The notes: generated by a model from the sequence alone, not told the origin. Shown: positions 35,889 to 47,749, counted from the stretch's first letter. The stretch is 56,892 bases of DNA from Circinella minor (GCA_016758965.1 JAEPRB010000248.1:1-56892); one strand, 5' to 3'. Made by a program: numbers and translations.

Positions 35889-37166
35889 TATATTTATATA
35901 TATCGGCTTCTTTTTATTCCTTTATATAAAATGATAAATGGAACTAATATCGGTATAAATGATTAGCACAGCTTCTAGATAAAATCGTTGTGTTGCAAGA
36001 AGAAAGACGTACATCTGTTAGTACGTGTACTTCATATAATAATTCTCGTGTAGTTGGTGGCCTTGAGTAGTAGTACTGATGTCATGAATGCGGTTCATCA
36101 GTTTTCGATTGTGACACGAATAGCGCGAAAAATATTTTGCTACGTAAAGCAGTTCAGTCAGGAAAGATTCAGTTTGTGGAATTTTCGAATCAGTGGATTA
36201 TCCATTTTTTTATACCTCCAGTTACTAACTCATTTATATATGTATGCTTGCCAATAAACAACCAAATTTTCTGTCATTTTTTTTTCGCATTCTATAATTT
36301 TTTTTCACCATCACAAGGAACTATAATAGTAATATCAAACAATATTATCAACATTGAGAATATTATCAACTATAATGACAACATTAATAATAATATCGTT
36401 ATTACTAATAAAAAAATCATCGTTAAAAGTTTAAGAAAGAGGTTAATGCTCTTTATCATAAAGATATATTTCCAAACTTACGTAGATTCACTTAACACAT
36501 AATTATTATTTCAATATTCAAAGATTATACTCGTTTTTGTAAAGTCGTATTTGAAACAACAGATGAATAGTAAAGGTCTTCTATTCAAGATGAATCATTT
36601 TAAGAATTGTATCAAACAAGGAAAGTCGATTAAACCTTTTCCGCACGCTTTTTCTTTGAGGACGAATGTAAAGTATGCAAATAGAATTACAATAACTAAG
36701 CAACCTTGTATTTTTATTTATTATTATATAGTGTGACCCCCCCCCCCTTTTTTTTTATTTCTTTACATATAAGCAGCTGCGGATGAACACATAATATAAT
36801 GTCATTTTTACATTCAACTTTTTTATATAATATTAGTACACTTGATTTAGACTAGTTTCCATCCACACGTTACATTTAAATCATATTTGTTTCTTTAATT
36901 TAATTTCTTATTAAATCTTTTACTAAAAGAAAAGTTGACACTAAAATTGATCCCATTTTTAATGGATATGACGGAAAATATATTTCTGATTTGGTTAGAT
37001 CACGTGCTCGCGTTTTTTTTTTTGGGAATTGGCTTAGGGAGTGTTAATACAGTAATGCCGCTGGCGTTGGCTTTCCCTTGTTCTCCGCAAGTTGAATTTT
37101 CCCGCTTTGCTTTTTTTCTTTCCCTGCTTCTTTCCCCTTTTCACGTAAACGAAAAAAAAAGAAAAA
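35889..37166. other. Intergenic spacer before the E2 gene
   Basis: AT-rich, no supported gene. Frames at 36054-36502 are short and without motifs. A C-run/T-run junction lies at about 36737-36758 (nine to ten C then T). An E-box CACGTG is at 37001-37006, in a GC-richer patch upstream of the E2 promoter. Confidence 0.5.
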
Positions 37167-37174
37167 TATATAAA
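37167..37174 (+). promoter_or_regulatory. TATA box of the UBE2W-like gene
   Basis: TATATAAA 53 bp upstream of the ATG at 37227, in the sequence AAAATATATAAACTCC. Confidence 0.55.
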
Positions 37175-37226
37175 CTCCTGGCTTATAAAATAACTCGGCA
37201 ATCTAAATAAAAAAACCAACAATTAA

Positions 37227-38336
37227 ATGTCCAAACCATTATTTTCAAAGAGATTAACAAAAGAACTTCGAGGTAATTTGGTCTAATTTTATCGCCGGGA
37301 ATCATTTAACTTTCTCCGCTCACAAAGCGAAACTCTTATGCATGTATAGATCTAGCAACGAATCCTCCGGAAGGAGTGTCTATTGAAGACGCCAATGATT
37401 TTAAACGGTAAAATTGAAATGAAATAATGTTTAATTCTTTTTCTCCCAATAAATAGAGATATAGAAATACTCTCAGTTTAATAGTAATATAATTTTTTAT
37501 GATTTACTTGTTTGGTTGATTGACGTGTCAAGATATAAATATATTTAATATAAATATTAGGTGGCAACTACGGATAAAAGGTGCTCCTGGAACATTATAT
37601 GAAGTAAATATATATATATATATGTATATAATTTAATATTTATATTATCTTTAAATAAATATTAACTGGAAATTATTATCAATAATGTAGAATGAAGAAT
37701 TCGAATTGGAGGTAAGAAATTAATAATGATATTAATAAATGACCGAAATAAAATAATAATGTAAATTATATAATGATAGTTTCGATTTACACCATCTTAT
37801 CCACTAGAATCTCCCGAGGTTTTATTTGTTAAACCGCGTGTACCAATTCATCCACAGTAAATTGTTTTTCATTGTCTTTAATAATTCAATTATAGTAATT
37901 AATGATATGAATAACCTTTTTTTTAATTAATAATTTTTTGTTTATTTATTTATTTTAATAGTGTAAATTTATAAATAAATCTTTTTGAAATGAAATACGT
38001 AATTTATAATACTTCTAACTATAACTTTTTTTTTATCTATATATATATATATCTAGATTTATTCTAATGGTCATATATGTTTAAATATTTTATATAAAGA
38101 TTGGTCACCTGTTCAAACTGTCGCTCATGTTTGTTTATCCATTCAATCTATGTTATCAAGTTGCACAAAAAAGGTAAAACTTTTTTTAATTATTTTAAAA
38201 CAACACATCTTTTTTTTAATTTTAACCTTTAATCTATCATACATAGGAACTTCCTCCAGATAATGATTTATATATTAAAAGTGCTCATTCATCTCCAAAA
38301 AAGACAGCTTGGGCATTCCATGATGAAAATGTTTAA
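37227..38336 (+). CDS. UBE2W: UBE2W/UBC16-type E2 ubiquitin-conjugating enzyme
   Basis: E2 of the class that ubiquitinates protein N-termini. Eight exons: 37227-37272, 37350-37407, 37561-37603, 37691-37711 (21 nt), 37780-37856, 37962 (1 nt), 38057-38173, 38247-38336; 150 residues (human UBE2W 151). The UBC fold is complete: SKRLTKELRDLATNPPEGV, WQLRIKGAPGTLYE, FRFTPSYPLESPEVLF, VPIHPHIYSNGHICLNIL with catalytic Cys-90, DWSPVQTVAHVCLSIQSMLS, and the UBE2W-type end PPDNDLYIKSAHSSPKKTAW. The position normally Pro in the HPN motif reads HPH-IYSNGHICL, as in UBE2W. Without the 1-nt exon the frame breaks exactly at HPH. The stop at 38334-38336 is followed by an AAAAAT repeat that may supply poly(A) signals. 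Confidence 0.93.
37962..37962 (+). other. Single-nucleotide exon (T) in the UBE2W-like gene
   Basis: Sequence TATTTTAATAG|T|GTAAATTTA. Exon 5 ends in phase 2 (CA) and exon 7 begins in phase 0 (ATT TAT TCT). One base is needed, and T makes CAT, giving the family-expected His of HPHIYSNGH. Flanking introns would be 105 and 94 nt, normal for this genome. Confidence 0.75.
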
Positions 38337-38717
38337 TTTTTTTTTCCTTCCTGTGTTGATCATGATATTCCATTCAGTATTCTTTTCTTATTTCATTCCA
38401 CAAAAAATAAAAATAAAAATAAAAATAAAAATAAAAATAAAAATAAAAACGATTTTTTCATTTTGCATTAAAATAACCATCGTACATAAATAATTATTAA
38501 AGTACAGCCTGTGTAATTAACATTAATAATATATAAATAAAAGAGATAATAAGACTACAATAATAAAGGAGAAGGAGAGAGTATGTATGTATGTATGTAT
38601 GTATGTATTTATAAAATACGTAATAAAAAAAAAACATGGTATTTTTATATATAAAATGGAGAATAAAATGTCAATGAAAAGTAAAATTATAAATAAAATA
38701 CAAAATGTATTTTATTT
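38337..38717. terminator. Convergent 3' region of the E2 and permease genes
   Basis: 381 bp between converging stops. It holds the AAAAAT array and a GTAT tetranucleotide run (about 38581-38607). AATAAA occurs on both strands' 3' sides. Confidence 0.5.
38402..38450 (+). repeat. (AAAAAT)n hexanucleotide repeat
   Basis: About eight tandem AAAAAT units, 66 bases past the UBE2W-like stop. It supplies several overlapping AATAAA hexamers. Confidence 0.9.
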
Positions 38718-41700
38718 TTAGAAAATCCAAGCAATAGCTTTCTTCCACCATGGTTGATAGCCAACTTCTCTTTCATCTTCTTCACGGTCTTCTTCAGTAA
38801 CACGACCCGTTTCAAAATCTATGCATTACATTTACATAAAAATATAAGATTATATAAACATCCTTTCCTTTCCTTTTTTTTTCTCTCCACATAAAATTTA
38901 ATATAAAACTTACCAACTTCTTCCATGGGAACAACCTTTGTACGTCGAACAAGTTTATATACAACATAACAAACAATAGCAGGCACAATACCAATATAAT
39001 TGGTAATAAAGGTTACACGATCAAACTCAGGAGCAAAAGCACCATAACCTTGACCCAAAATAATCAAAATGGTCAATGTACATGCAAACAAACCAGAGTA
39101 TGGATAAGCAAAACATCTAAATGGTAAATCGTCCAAACTACGACCTTGTTTGACATAGGCACGACGGAATCGAAGATGGACAAAGGCAATACCCCACCAA
39201 CTAATAAAACCACTCACAGCTGTAATACTCAAGAACCAAACAAAGGCTGCAGAAGCACTATAGATAGATGCAAAAACACATGCAAAACCAATAATTGAAG
39301 AGAAACATACAGCAAGATAAGGGGAACCAAATCGATTGACACGACCCAAGAATGCAGGTGCGTTACCATCACGAGCCAAACCCAACAAAGTACGTGAAGT
39401 AGTATATAAAGATGAATTGGCAGCGGATAAAACACTGAGAAGAATAACAGTGTTCACGAAATGAGCACCACCATTAATACCAGCTAATTCAAACACTAAA
39501 GTGAAAGAAGCAGTGGCACTGTCATCACCGGCAGCCAAACGTTCGTCATCATAAGGAATACACAAACCAATTAAAAAGATAGTACAGATATAGAAGAACA
39601 CAATACGATAAAATGTGTTTCGGATAGCACGAGGCAACGTCTTTGTAGGGTTTTTAGCTTCACCAGCAGTAATACCAACAACTTCAGTACCTTGGAAAGA
39701 GAAACCAGCAGAAAGTAAAACACTGACGGTACCAACGGCATTTTCTCGAGCAGTTTCACCAACAAAAGCACCGGGATCATTCCAATATTTGAAACCAGTA
39801 GCACCAAGTCCACCAACAGCACCAGTAGATACAAGAATACCTGAAAATTATATTATTTATCTCACATTAATTGATAACGAAATAAAAATAAAAATGAAAC
39901 TTAAAAAGGATATGACCACTACTTACAGACAATAATAAACATGATAACCACTAAAATCTTGATAAGGGCAAACCAATATTCTAATTCACCATAAAGTCTA
40001 TCATTTTTGAACCACAGAAAAAAAGATAAGTAAAAGGTACTTCTTTTTAACTATACTTGGAAGGTACTGTTGCACTGGTGTAATACATATCCATGGTAAA
40101 TCGTCGTCCCCCCCCCCTTTTTTTTTTTATCTATCTTTCTTTTTTACCTAACACCCACAAGATTGATGCCAAGAATCAATACCATGAAAATGGTAGACCA
40201 CGCAGGGTCGGGCATCACCGGTTTCCACCAGCCAATAATGGTAGCAGCAGCGGCAAGTTCTATAATTATTATTATTAAAATGTTAATTAACCGCTATTGT
40301 TGATTTATAATAATATGTTTGCGTAAATATACATATGTTACGTATGTATAATTGTATAATAATTACCTGTTGCGATAGTAACAGACTGTATAATCAAAAA
40401 TAGAACAATATATATATATATATAAAAAAAGGGAAGGTGAGTAAATATTTAAAATGTATCACGCGCTATTTGTACCAGTCAACTTACCCACTAATTTGGA
40501 AAGGGATGGGAATTCGTAAAAGGGCACGATCCATAAACAGTTTTTAGTCAGGTGCTTCATATTTCCTATTTTTTGTCTAAAAAAGAAAAACTTACCGAAA
40601 ACCTGTAAATATTCATTTGTAATCAGTAAAAATTTACTCAGGATCATAAACTTAAATTTATTTTTTGGTCCTCTTCAGGTATTATAATAGGAATTTCCCT
40701 CCTCCCCCCCCCTCCCAAATATAGACACAAATTTCTCTAATATAGCTTACCAATAGTTCCAACCAAGAGCAAAGCCCAGTGCAGGGTCAACAAATCGAGT
40801 AGCATAATGGTTAAATGATCCAGATACTGTTGTTAACGTCTTTGATGTTAGTACTACACTCGTTTGGCTCCGCCTCAATTTTTTTTGCTTCCTTGTGATG
40901 CCCTTTTCTTTTCTTTCTTACCTGGCAAGTAAGTAGCCATTTCACCCAAACAGGTCATAATACAATAAACCTATTATTACTTAAAGTCAATGATTTCGTA
41001 AATATAAATGATAATTATAAATTAAAACATACCATAAAACCAACTAAGAAAATAAATAACGCATGAGTTTTGAATAAAATGATAAAAATAATAAACAATT
41101 AGATTTAGAGTTTTTGTCCACAATTTAAAGATCTGTGTGACATGACAAAAAAAAAATATTTACCAACACAATATCTATAATTCAGTTACAGAAGAAGTAA
41201 ATATAAGCCAAATTAGTAAAGATAACATTCTCTTAAGAGGAAAAAAAATAAGTATCGTATGTTTATGTCATCTTACGCAATAAAAGCTCCAGCAGGACCA
41301 GCCTGTTTATATCATGATAAATCATTACAATAAATGAGTCAATTAGTTAGTCATTTTTTTCGTCAAAAATAATAATAACAATAATTAATAACAGCAAGCA
41401 TTACAGCTAAAACGTTCAATAAAAAAAAACAGTGTAGTATATGTATTTACATCAGCAATATTTCCTCCCGAGTTCAAAAATAGACCCGTACTAATAAATT
41501 ATATATGAATATATATTATTATTATTATTATCATGGTGCTTAGTAAGATAATCTTAAAAGTAATCATCCAAACAACAAACTCAGTTATATTGAGTAGTGT
41601 CATTGATGTTTGGATGAATGTAAATATAACATTCAGAAATATTTTACCCAATAGTGCCTCCAAAAGCAATCATTTGTACATGGCGAGCATCTAAACCACG

Positions 41701-41874
41701 TTTGGTTCCTTCTTGGAGATCAACTCCATTTTGTTTTTCTGAATTAAATGATGCACCTGTTTCTGTAGGATACATAAATTCTTCTTCGACCTTTTCAGAT
41801 CCATAAGCTGGTGGAGCGTTATTCGTAGATACCTCCTCTATTTCTGCTTCCTTTTTCCCACCAAACATCTTCAT
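38718..41874 (-). CDS. Amino-acid permease (YAT/AAP, APC superfamily) with micro-exons
   Basis: Plasma-membrane amino-acid:proton symporter with about twelve helices. Thirteen exons: 41874-41648, 41490-41451, 41302-41277, 41174-41164 (11 nt), 41043-41033 (11 nt), 40970-40922, 40826-40751, 40602-40596 (7 nt), 40385-40367 (19 nt), 40259-40148, 39997-39927, 39840-38914, 38818-38718. The total is 1677 nt, exactly in frame, 558 residues. Family signatures: RHVQMIAFGGTIGTGLFLNS, GPAGAFIAYCVVGFMVYCIM, LGEMATYLPVSGSFNHYATR, FVDPALGFALGWNYW, SVTIATELAAA, GFSFQGTEVVGITAGEAKNP, SRTLLGLARDGNAPAFLGRV. The N-terminal tail is hydrophilic and Lys/Glu-rich (possible ubiquitination). The C-terminus is acidic and ends WWKKAIAWIF. 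Substrate specificity cannot be read. GATAAG sits about 130 bp upstream. Confidence 0.95.
40596..40602 (-). other. 7-nt micro-exon in the permease gene
   Basis: ATTTACAG|GTTTTCG|GTAAGTTT on the minus strand. It converts the phase-2 end GWNYW (TG) to TGG-TTT-TCG, and the next 19-nt exon starts in phase 0 with SVTIAT. Confidence 0.8.
41033..41174 (-). other. Pair of adjacent 11-nt micro-exons in the permease gene
   Basis: Exons ATATTGTGTTG (41174-41164) and TTGGTTTTATG (41043-41033) lie between TTATAG/TTCTTAG acceptors and GTAAAT/GTATGT donors. Together they fill residues Y-C-V-V-G-F-M between GAFIA and VYCIMTCLGE, and their 22 nt correct a phase mismatch between the larger exons. Confidence 0.85.
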
Positions 41875-43680
41875 GTTGCTGTATTTGGAATAAAAAAAAA
41901 GTGTGTTAACAAAAAAAAAAAAAAAAAAAAGAGAGAAGGAAAAAGAAAAGCTAGAAAATTAACAAAATTACAAAACAATTGTTTGAATTTTTGGTATCTT
42001 ATCAAATCACATAAAGTTATCGCGGGAATTGTAATATTTTTTTTTTTTATATTAAGGCCACACAAAATATTCAAAAAGAGTATTTTTTTGGTAGACAGGC
42101 GCGTAAACCCTTATGCTCCGATTTAAAGAGTGCGGTGATTTTCTTTAGAATTTCGGCTCGATTGGTTTAAGTCAAAGCCCTTTTGGGCAACAATATCATT
42201 TCTGATCATGTGCTCTTCCTCAATTCTCGACACAATATCTAACTCCGTCTTAAAAGAAAGGGTTTCATCCAATCAATTTCGTATTTTAGTTCCCACAACC
42301 TCTGCCTTCAAAAAGTAACTTGGATCAAATAAACCTTTTTTTTTTTTTTTTTTTTTCAAAGTAAGCATCCAGCGCTTCTATTTTAAATACGTTTCACTTT
42401 CCCTATTGGATCAATGTTATCTTTTGTTTCTTCTCTTTTTTTGGAAGTCGTTACGGAATCATGAAAAGCATTTTATGAATATTTCTGCTATCTTGTCTCT
42501 CATATTTTTTTGATTACCTATAGCAACGTATGTAATACAATATAACGATTACTGAACACGATCATAAGGTTTCAAAAATGCCTTATTATAGATTTATATG
42601 AATTTGGTGAAGCTAAACGAATAGAGCAATTATCATACCAAATATGAATAAATATATTGCTTTATGAGTGTGGTGTCATGGGGTAAAGAATGCGGATTTC
42701 AAGTAGATAGTGAACCCTTGAGAATAAGGTTATTACACCTTGAGATAAAATTCGTTTACATACATGATAAAAAATTCATATAAATATATAGACTACGTAA
42801 CTTGTAATTATTTTATTTTCGAGAATAAATCGTGTTTCAAAAAAACCCATTGTTTATTTTATCTTTTTATTATTCAATTGAACTAAATTGTCTATTCTAT
42901 TATAATTACATCTCTAAGTGTATTAAAAATATAATTGAATAGAATTTATATTGCTCATACTTTCTTATTGGTAGCTCTTGTTAATAATTATATTGGATAT
43001 CTGCAACTTTTCAGTATGAATATAATTCAATGGAGAGGGGATAGGTGAATAGGTGCTGATGACAAGTGCTCGGAAAAAAGATTACTGACAATAATGGATT
43101 CTCAGGTAAATTCTTTTTTTTTTTTTTTGTGATGAATATAAAGAATAAACATGAGATTGTTAGATGAGTTGATAAGTTTATTGTACGCCCATCTAGGTTA
43201 TTCAATTAATTGTATGACACACGTACTACCAAACGTGATTGTGGGAAAACTAAACAGCACTCCTCATCCAGTTTAAAATGACTTATGGAAGTTGTGGTAG
43301 TCATATATCGGGATACGCTGTAGAGAGGAAATCGCGTTTGCCATCTGTAAAGAAATAGTAGGTCATGTACCTAACAGATTGACGGTAGCTATAACATTTC
43401 TTTGTAATTGCTTTCATATGGTATCGCCGCTTATTCTTATATCTATTGTTGCTGCTTGTAAAGCTTTTGAGACCTCTAATTTTGAAAGAGTGTATGTGGT
43501 TGTACCAGTACTTAATATCTTTTTATTGATAAAATACAACAAATACGTAGGCAGCTGGATTCATAGGCTATATTATACATAGTAAACATTAAGAGGAGAA
43601 AATCTTCCTGTATTGTTTACTGACATTAGCGATGTTACACAGTGCATATTGACTTCTTTACATGGGTCGCTACTGACCAG
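41875..43680. other. Permease promoter and intergenic spacer
   Basis: A19-type and T20-type homopolymers (about 41909-41930 and 42338-42356) with a moderately GC-richer patch between (42095-42330). Beyond 42500 the sequence is AT-rich with no supported gene. Confidence 0.5.
41999..42004 (-). promoter_or_regulatory. GATA-factor site upstream of the permease
   Basis: CTTATC on the plus strand, GATAAG on the minus (gene) strand, about 125 bp before the ATG, with an overlapping second GATA. Fungal nitrogen regulators of the AreA/Gln3 type bind such sites at amino-acid permease promoters. One site alone is weak evidence. Confidence 0.35.
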
Positions 43681-43970
43681 ATTGTTTTTCTTATTATATT
43701 ATAAATTTCATCGTACAATAGAGAAAAGAGAAATTATATACTTTTTCAGCATGTTCAAGTGACGAATCAATAGATACTTGTTTAATAACATCAAAAAGTA
43801 TTGTTCGCGTCAATGATAACATGTAATCTATCAAACCCGAGGGAAGGAGTTTACGAGGACAAACACCTTGTTATCCAAAGTCCTTATATTGGCCCTATTC
43901 CAAGTATGTTTGAGGTCACAGCGGGAAGAGAGTTGAAAATGTCTTGTAAATAAAATGACTTTTTCTTCAT
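43681..43970 (+). repeat. Dispersed repeat, copy 1 (inverted relative to 53780-54050), with coding-like relic
   Basis: The reverse complement of 53780-54050 matches this segment along nearly its whole length (shared blocks AGCATGTTCAAGTGACGAAT, GTTTACGAGGACAAA, TTTGAGGTCACAG). Read on +, about 43840-43950 gives SNPREGVYEDKHLVIQSPYI and ends in TAA. Copy 2 on the minus strand gives SNPREEVYEDKYLVTQNPYI and also ends in TAA. Copy 1 carries about 30 extra bases near 43790 between two AACAT repeats. Source family unknown. Confidence 0.85.
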
Positions 43971-44186
43971 GGAAAGCTATCTTCATAATTTTACATTTTA
44001 TATATATTCACCACTGACCTTAAAAATAGGGGGCTAATAGCGCGTTTATTTCTTGGATATTAAAAAAAAGAGTGGCCAAACTTTTTTTTGCAGAGATGGA
44101 GTCGGACCTAAGAGAGAGACAGATAGAGAGAGAAAGGATTTTTTTTATATGTGGGAAAAAGAAAGAGCTTTTTATAATCAACAAAA

Positions 44187-44486
44187 ATGAGTTTCATTAC
44201 AGCTACTTATACCTCAAAATTAGAAAACAAAACTTTTCAACATACTATTTCAAATGAAAAAGATGGTATTACCCATATTCATGGACTTACAGAATCCATT
44301 AAAAATATTCAAAATGATATAAATGAATATTTAACAAGTCTCATGATTGCTAATAATGAAAATATGGATACTTCCAAAGAAGAAGCTGAAGCAGAAGGAG
44401 ACGAAGAAGAAGAAGAAGAAGAAGACGACGGCAAGGATAAAACAAGTACAAATAATAATAATAAAAAACAAAAAGTATCGAAATAA
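44187..44486 (+). CDS. Small protein with acidic tail, GON7-like (possible KEOPS subunit)
   Basis: A single exon of 99 residues. The N-terminal strand pair (FITATYTSKLENKTFQHTIS) is followed by a helix (GLTESIKNIQNDINEYLTSL), then a long acidic tract (EEAEAEGDEEEEEEEDD) and a basic end (KKQKVSK). This order (beta hairpin, one helix, acidic tail ending in KK-x-K) is the layout of GON7, the small fifth subunit of the KEOPS/EKC complex that makes tRNA t6A with Kae1 and Pcc1. GON7 sequences diverge strongly, so this rests on size and layout and could be wrong. The start ATG at 44187 is preceded by an A-rich leader. Confidence 0.6.
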   Translation: MSFITATYTSKLENKTFQHTISNEKDGITHIHGLTESIKNIQNDINEYLTSLMIANNENMDTSKEEAEAEGDEEEEEEEDDGKDKTSTNNNNKKQKVSK

Positions 44487-44607
44487 AATGATGTATGTAT
44501 GTATTATTATAATACTAAAATCCAAATAAATGGAAGGATGGAATGGAATGGAATGGGATATATATTTTTTCAGTTATATTAAGGTATAATAATTGAATAA
44601 TAATAAT

Positions 44608-46789
44608 TTAATCTGTAGAAGATAAAGAAGTTGTTGTAATAGTAGATGATGTAGATGGAATATAATTTGTACCAAAGATATTAGTAGTAATAATAGGAGT
44701 AATAGCATTATTAGATATTAAAGTATGAGAATCCAGCTCAAATTTTGTAATTTGTGTTAAATAAGCACAAGCAGCAAGTTCTAAAGTATAAATTTGATCA
44801 AATACAGTTTTACCATCAAAACCACCTAATATAATTAATCTACTATCATGAAGCACAGCTACATGATATCCACGTGGATTAGGTGCAGCACCATATACTT
44901 TTCTTTGTTCCCAACTCATATTCACTATATTTATAATAAAATAATTTTAATTAGTATATTGTTACGTAGAGTAAATGTTATAAAGAATATATATATATAC
45001 TTTACCCAAGTTTAATAATAATACATCATTTACATAATGTGAACTATCATGACCACCAATAAAAAATATATAACTACCCACTTGAGTGGCAGAATGAGCA
45101 AGACGTGGAATAGTACGATCCAATGTATCCATAGGTGTCCAATGACATTTAACTAATAATAGAATATAACCTATTAGTATCCCTATAACGATACTTGGAA
45201 AAAAAAATGATTACCTAAATCAAAAAGATAAATATCACTAAAACATAATTTTCCATCACTTCCTCCATAAACAACTAATTTATCTTTTACGAGAGTTGTT
45301 GTATGATATCCACGTTCAGGTGGTGGTGATCCAGTTGTTATGATAGTTGACCAATGAGGAGGATCTTTTGTAAGATCTAATTTATGTATATCTGAAAGTG
45401 CATGTCCACCATCTCCACCTCCTACTATAATTAAAGATTCTTTCCAAACATTACATGTATGTGCACGACGTGGTAATGGAGGTGTTCCTGATGTGATTAC
45501 TTTGGTCCATTTTAACTTTTCTATTATTATTATTATTATTATTATAAATAAAGTTAAACATTTTAAGGTGACACAAATACACGTTTTTATTATTATTATT
45601 ATTATTTTTACCTGTGTCAAGCATATGAACATCATTAAAATAATAAGGTCCATCACCTCCACCAAAAACATATAATTCTTTTTTAATACCATTTTCAGTT
45701 TTTCTTTCAACATAATTACATGAATGAGCACGAGAAGGAGGTGGAGGTCGACCTGATACAATTGGTTTTGACCAAGTCATACTTTCTAATATATATATAA
45801 AAGATGAACGTTATTTTTTTTATCAAGTTACACAATACATAACATGAGGGGTACAGATCATTAACAAAAAAAAAGAAGAAAATGTCTTTCATACCCATAT
45901 CCAAAATATTTAAAGTATTAAAACAACGTTTACTATCCGATCCACCATAAACAAATAATCGATCTTGAACCATACATGCTGAATGAGCACGTAGAGGAGG
46001 TGCATCTTTTTTTGCTCCATAAGTAACACATCTTGACCAATACATACCAGCTGCTGGTGCAGGACGTACATTAGGATTTGTACGTGTTAATTCAAGTGCT
46101 GCTGCAACATGATCTGTTATAACACGTATTGTACGATGTGAATGGTGATGATGATGTTCATTAGAGGACTTATCTTCATTTTGAATTTTCTTTTTTCGAT
46201 AATTGATATTATTATTATTATTATTAATAGTAAAAGTATTATCATTTGATGTTGAAGTACGACGAAACATATTAATTTTTTCAGGTGTAGTAGATAATGA
46301 TGGTTGAAAAGTTGGACTTGTTATTATATCAGATGTTTGTCCATGTTCTATAAAATACTATATATGAGTATCGTTTATTCTTCGCTCCTCCTCTCTTCTC
46401 CTCTCCTCTCTTTCCCTTTTTTAACTTACTTGAAGAAGAAAAAGATGATTTTCTTAATAAAGATCCATTATTATTAAATGGTGTATTTATTTGAAAAGTA
46501 GTATTATTATTACTTCTTGTCGGTGTAGAAATAGAACGTCTTGGACGATTCGTTATAGTATTTAAACCAAGTCCTTGATTGGATAATTCATTCATTTCAT
46601 CTCCATTATTTATATTATTTTGAATAGGAGGAAGTGTAGGTGATTCTGGGTATTCTTCACTGGAAATATATATATATTAAAAAAAAACTCGTCCTTTCTT
46701 ATACATATAAACCTTTATTATTATTATTATTATTATTTTTATTACCTCACGTTATCATTATTATGAATATTTAAAGAAGATAAAGTCAT
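44608..46789 (-). CDS. Kelch-repeat protein
   Basis: Predicted kelch beta-propeller scaffold. Seven exons: 46789-46746, 46659-46430, 46347-45895, 45785-45612, 45520-45215, 45152-45006, 44924-44608; 556 residues in frame. The first about 190 residues are disordered (RPRRSISTPTR, poly-Asn, His-rich HEHHHHHSHR-type). Six kelch blades follow with the GG and downstream aromatic pattern: HSACMVQDRLFVYGGSDSKR, KKELYVFGGGDGPYYFNDVH, VWKESLIIVGGGDGGHALSD, VKDKLVVYGGSDGKLCFSDI, SYIFFIGGHDSSHYVNDVLL and RLIILGGFDGKTVFDQIYTL. The C-terminal tail is Ser/Thr-rich. Many fungal kelch proteins of this form act in polarity or signalling, but no specific orthologue is claimed. Introns contain ATT triplet runs (for example 45523-45546). 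Confidence 0.93.
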
Positions 46790-46996
46790 TTGTGAGGGAG
46801 GAAGAAAGGAAGGGGAGAGAGAGTTAAAGGAATGTCAATATATTTTATTATTATGATTGTTAAGGAGTGAAAAAAATGTAAAGTGAAAAAGAAAAAAGAA
46901 AAGCCTGATGATTTATTATTTAGGGTTCGTTGTGTGTTTGTTGTTAGGCTGTTGTGTAAGTATTTCAAGTGTCACAAGGAAAATAGGTTTTCTTTT

Positions 46997-47656
46997 TTAT
47001 TCTTCTACTTGCCAACGATATAATAATTCTCCAAATTCTTCATCATCTATTATTGAATCATTATTTTCTAAGATATTTAATGTATCTCCGAGAATAACAG
47101 CTAAAACATGTCGACACTATATGGATATACATATACTTTTAGTTGAGTTATATATATCAGCTAAGTTTAGTAGATAATAAGTAAAAGAATATATTTTACC
47201 ATTAATGTTTTTTGTTCATTAATTGTAAAATTAAAAAATTCAGGACAAGAACAATAACGTGGATAAATAAAACATGTATACGGTTGTTGTATTATGGTTG
47301 TCTTATTATTCATTTCTAATATTATATCTTTTACATGATATAATTTACGTTCTGTTTTACATTTTACACGTTTCACTAAAAGAAGTTGATGATGAAGAAG
47401 TTAGATTTTTTCTATGTAACTCTTGCTTTTTGTTTATTCACCTGCATTATTTTCAATTAAATAAAGTGCTTCATAAAGTGTTTCTTGAAATAAAATAAAA
47501 AGCAAGTGTATATTTTCTTTTGTTACTACGTAAAAAATATATATTCAAGTTTATGTTTATTACTACTTCTAAAACATTGACATTCTAAAGCTTACATTCT
47601 TTTGAAATTGAGATTTCTCGTAATATAGCATCTAAAAGTAAAAGTGAATCACTCAT
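46997..47656 (-). CDS. SWS1: SWS1/ZSWIM7 SWIM zinc-finger protein (Shu complex, homologous recombination)
   Basis: SWIM-domain partner of RAD51 paralogues that promotes strand-exchange filament assembly in the nucleus. Four exons: 47656-47596, 47525-47442, 47375-47200, 47116-46997; 146 residues (human ZSWIM7 140). The diagnostic CxC...CxH zinc motif is complete: YTCFIYPRYCSCPEFFNF (CSC) then, after the last intron, CRHVLAVILGDTL (CRH). The N-terminal part matches the family shape (LLFILFQETLYEALYLIENN, then KRVKCKTERKLYHVKDIILE). Exon 2 must start at the TACGTAG acceptor (47525), because the later CAAG acceptor would create a TAA stop at the junction. The gene lies between the kelch and LAM genes on the same strand, 94 bp from the LAM stop, so it needs a very compact promoter. 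Confidence 0.93.
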
Positions 47657-47749
47657 GAAAAAAAAAGATTGAACTCATGTCATGAAATTATTTTAATCCG
47701 GGAGTTTAAACAACATATACAAAAAAGAAAAAATTATATACAATTTTAT

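Noticed and set aside
38581..38608. GTAT tandem run considered as CRISPR or minisatellite array
   Set aside because: Simple tetranucleotide slippage repeat with no spacers; no CRISPR array anywhere in the window.
47442..47489. Later acceptor (CAAG) for SWS1 exon 2
   Set aside because: Joining exon 1 to that site creates TAA at the junction; the upstream TACGTAG acceptor keeps frame and family length.
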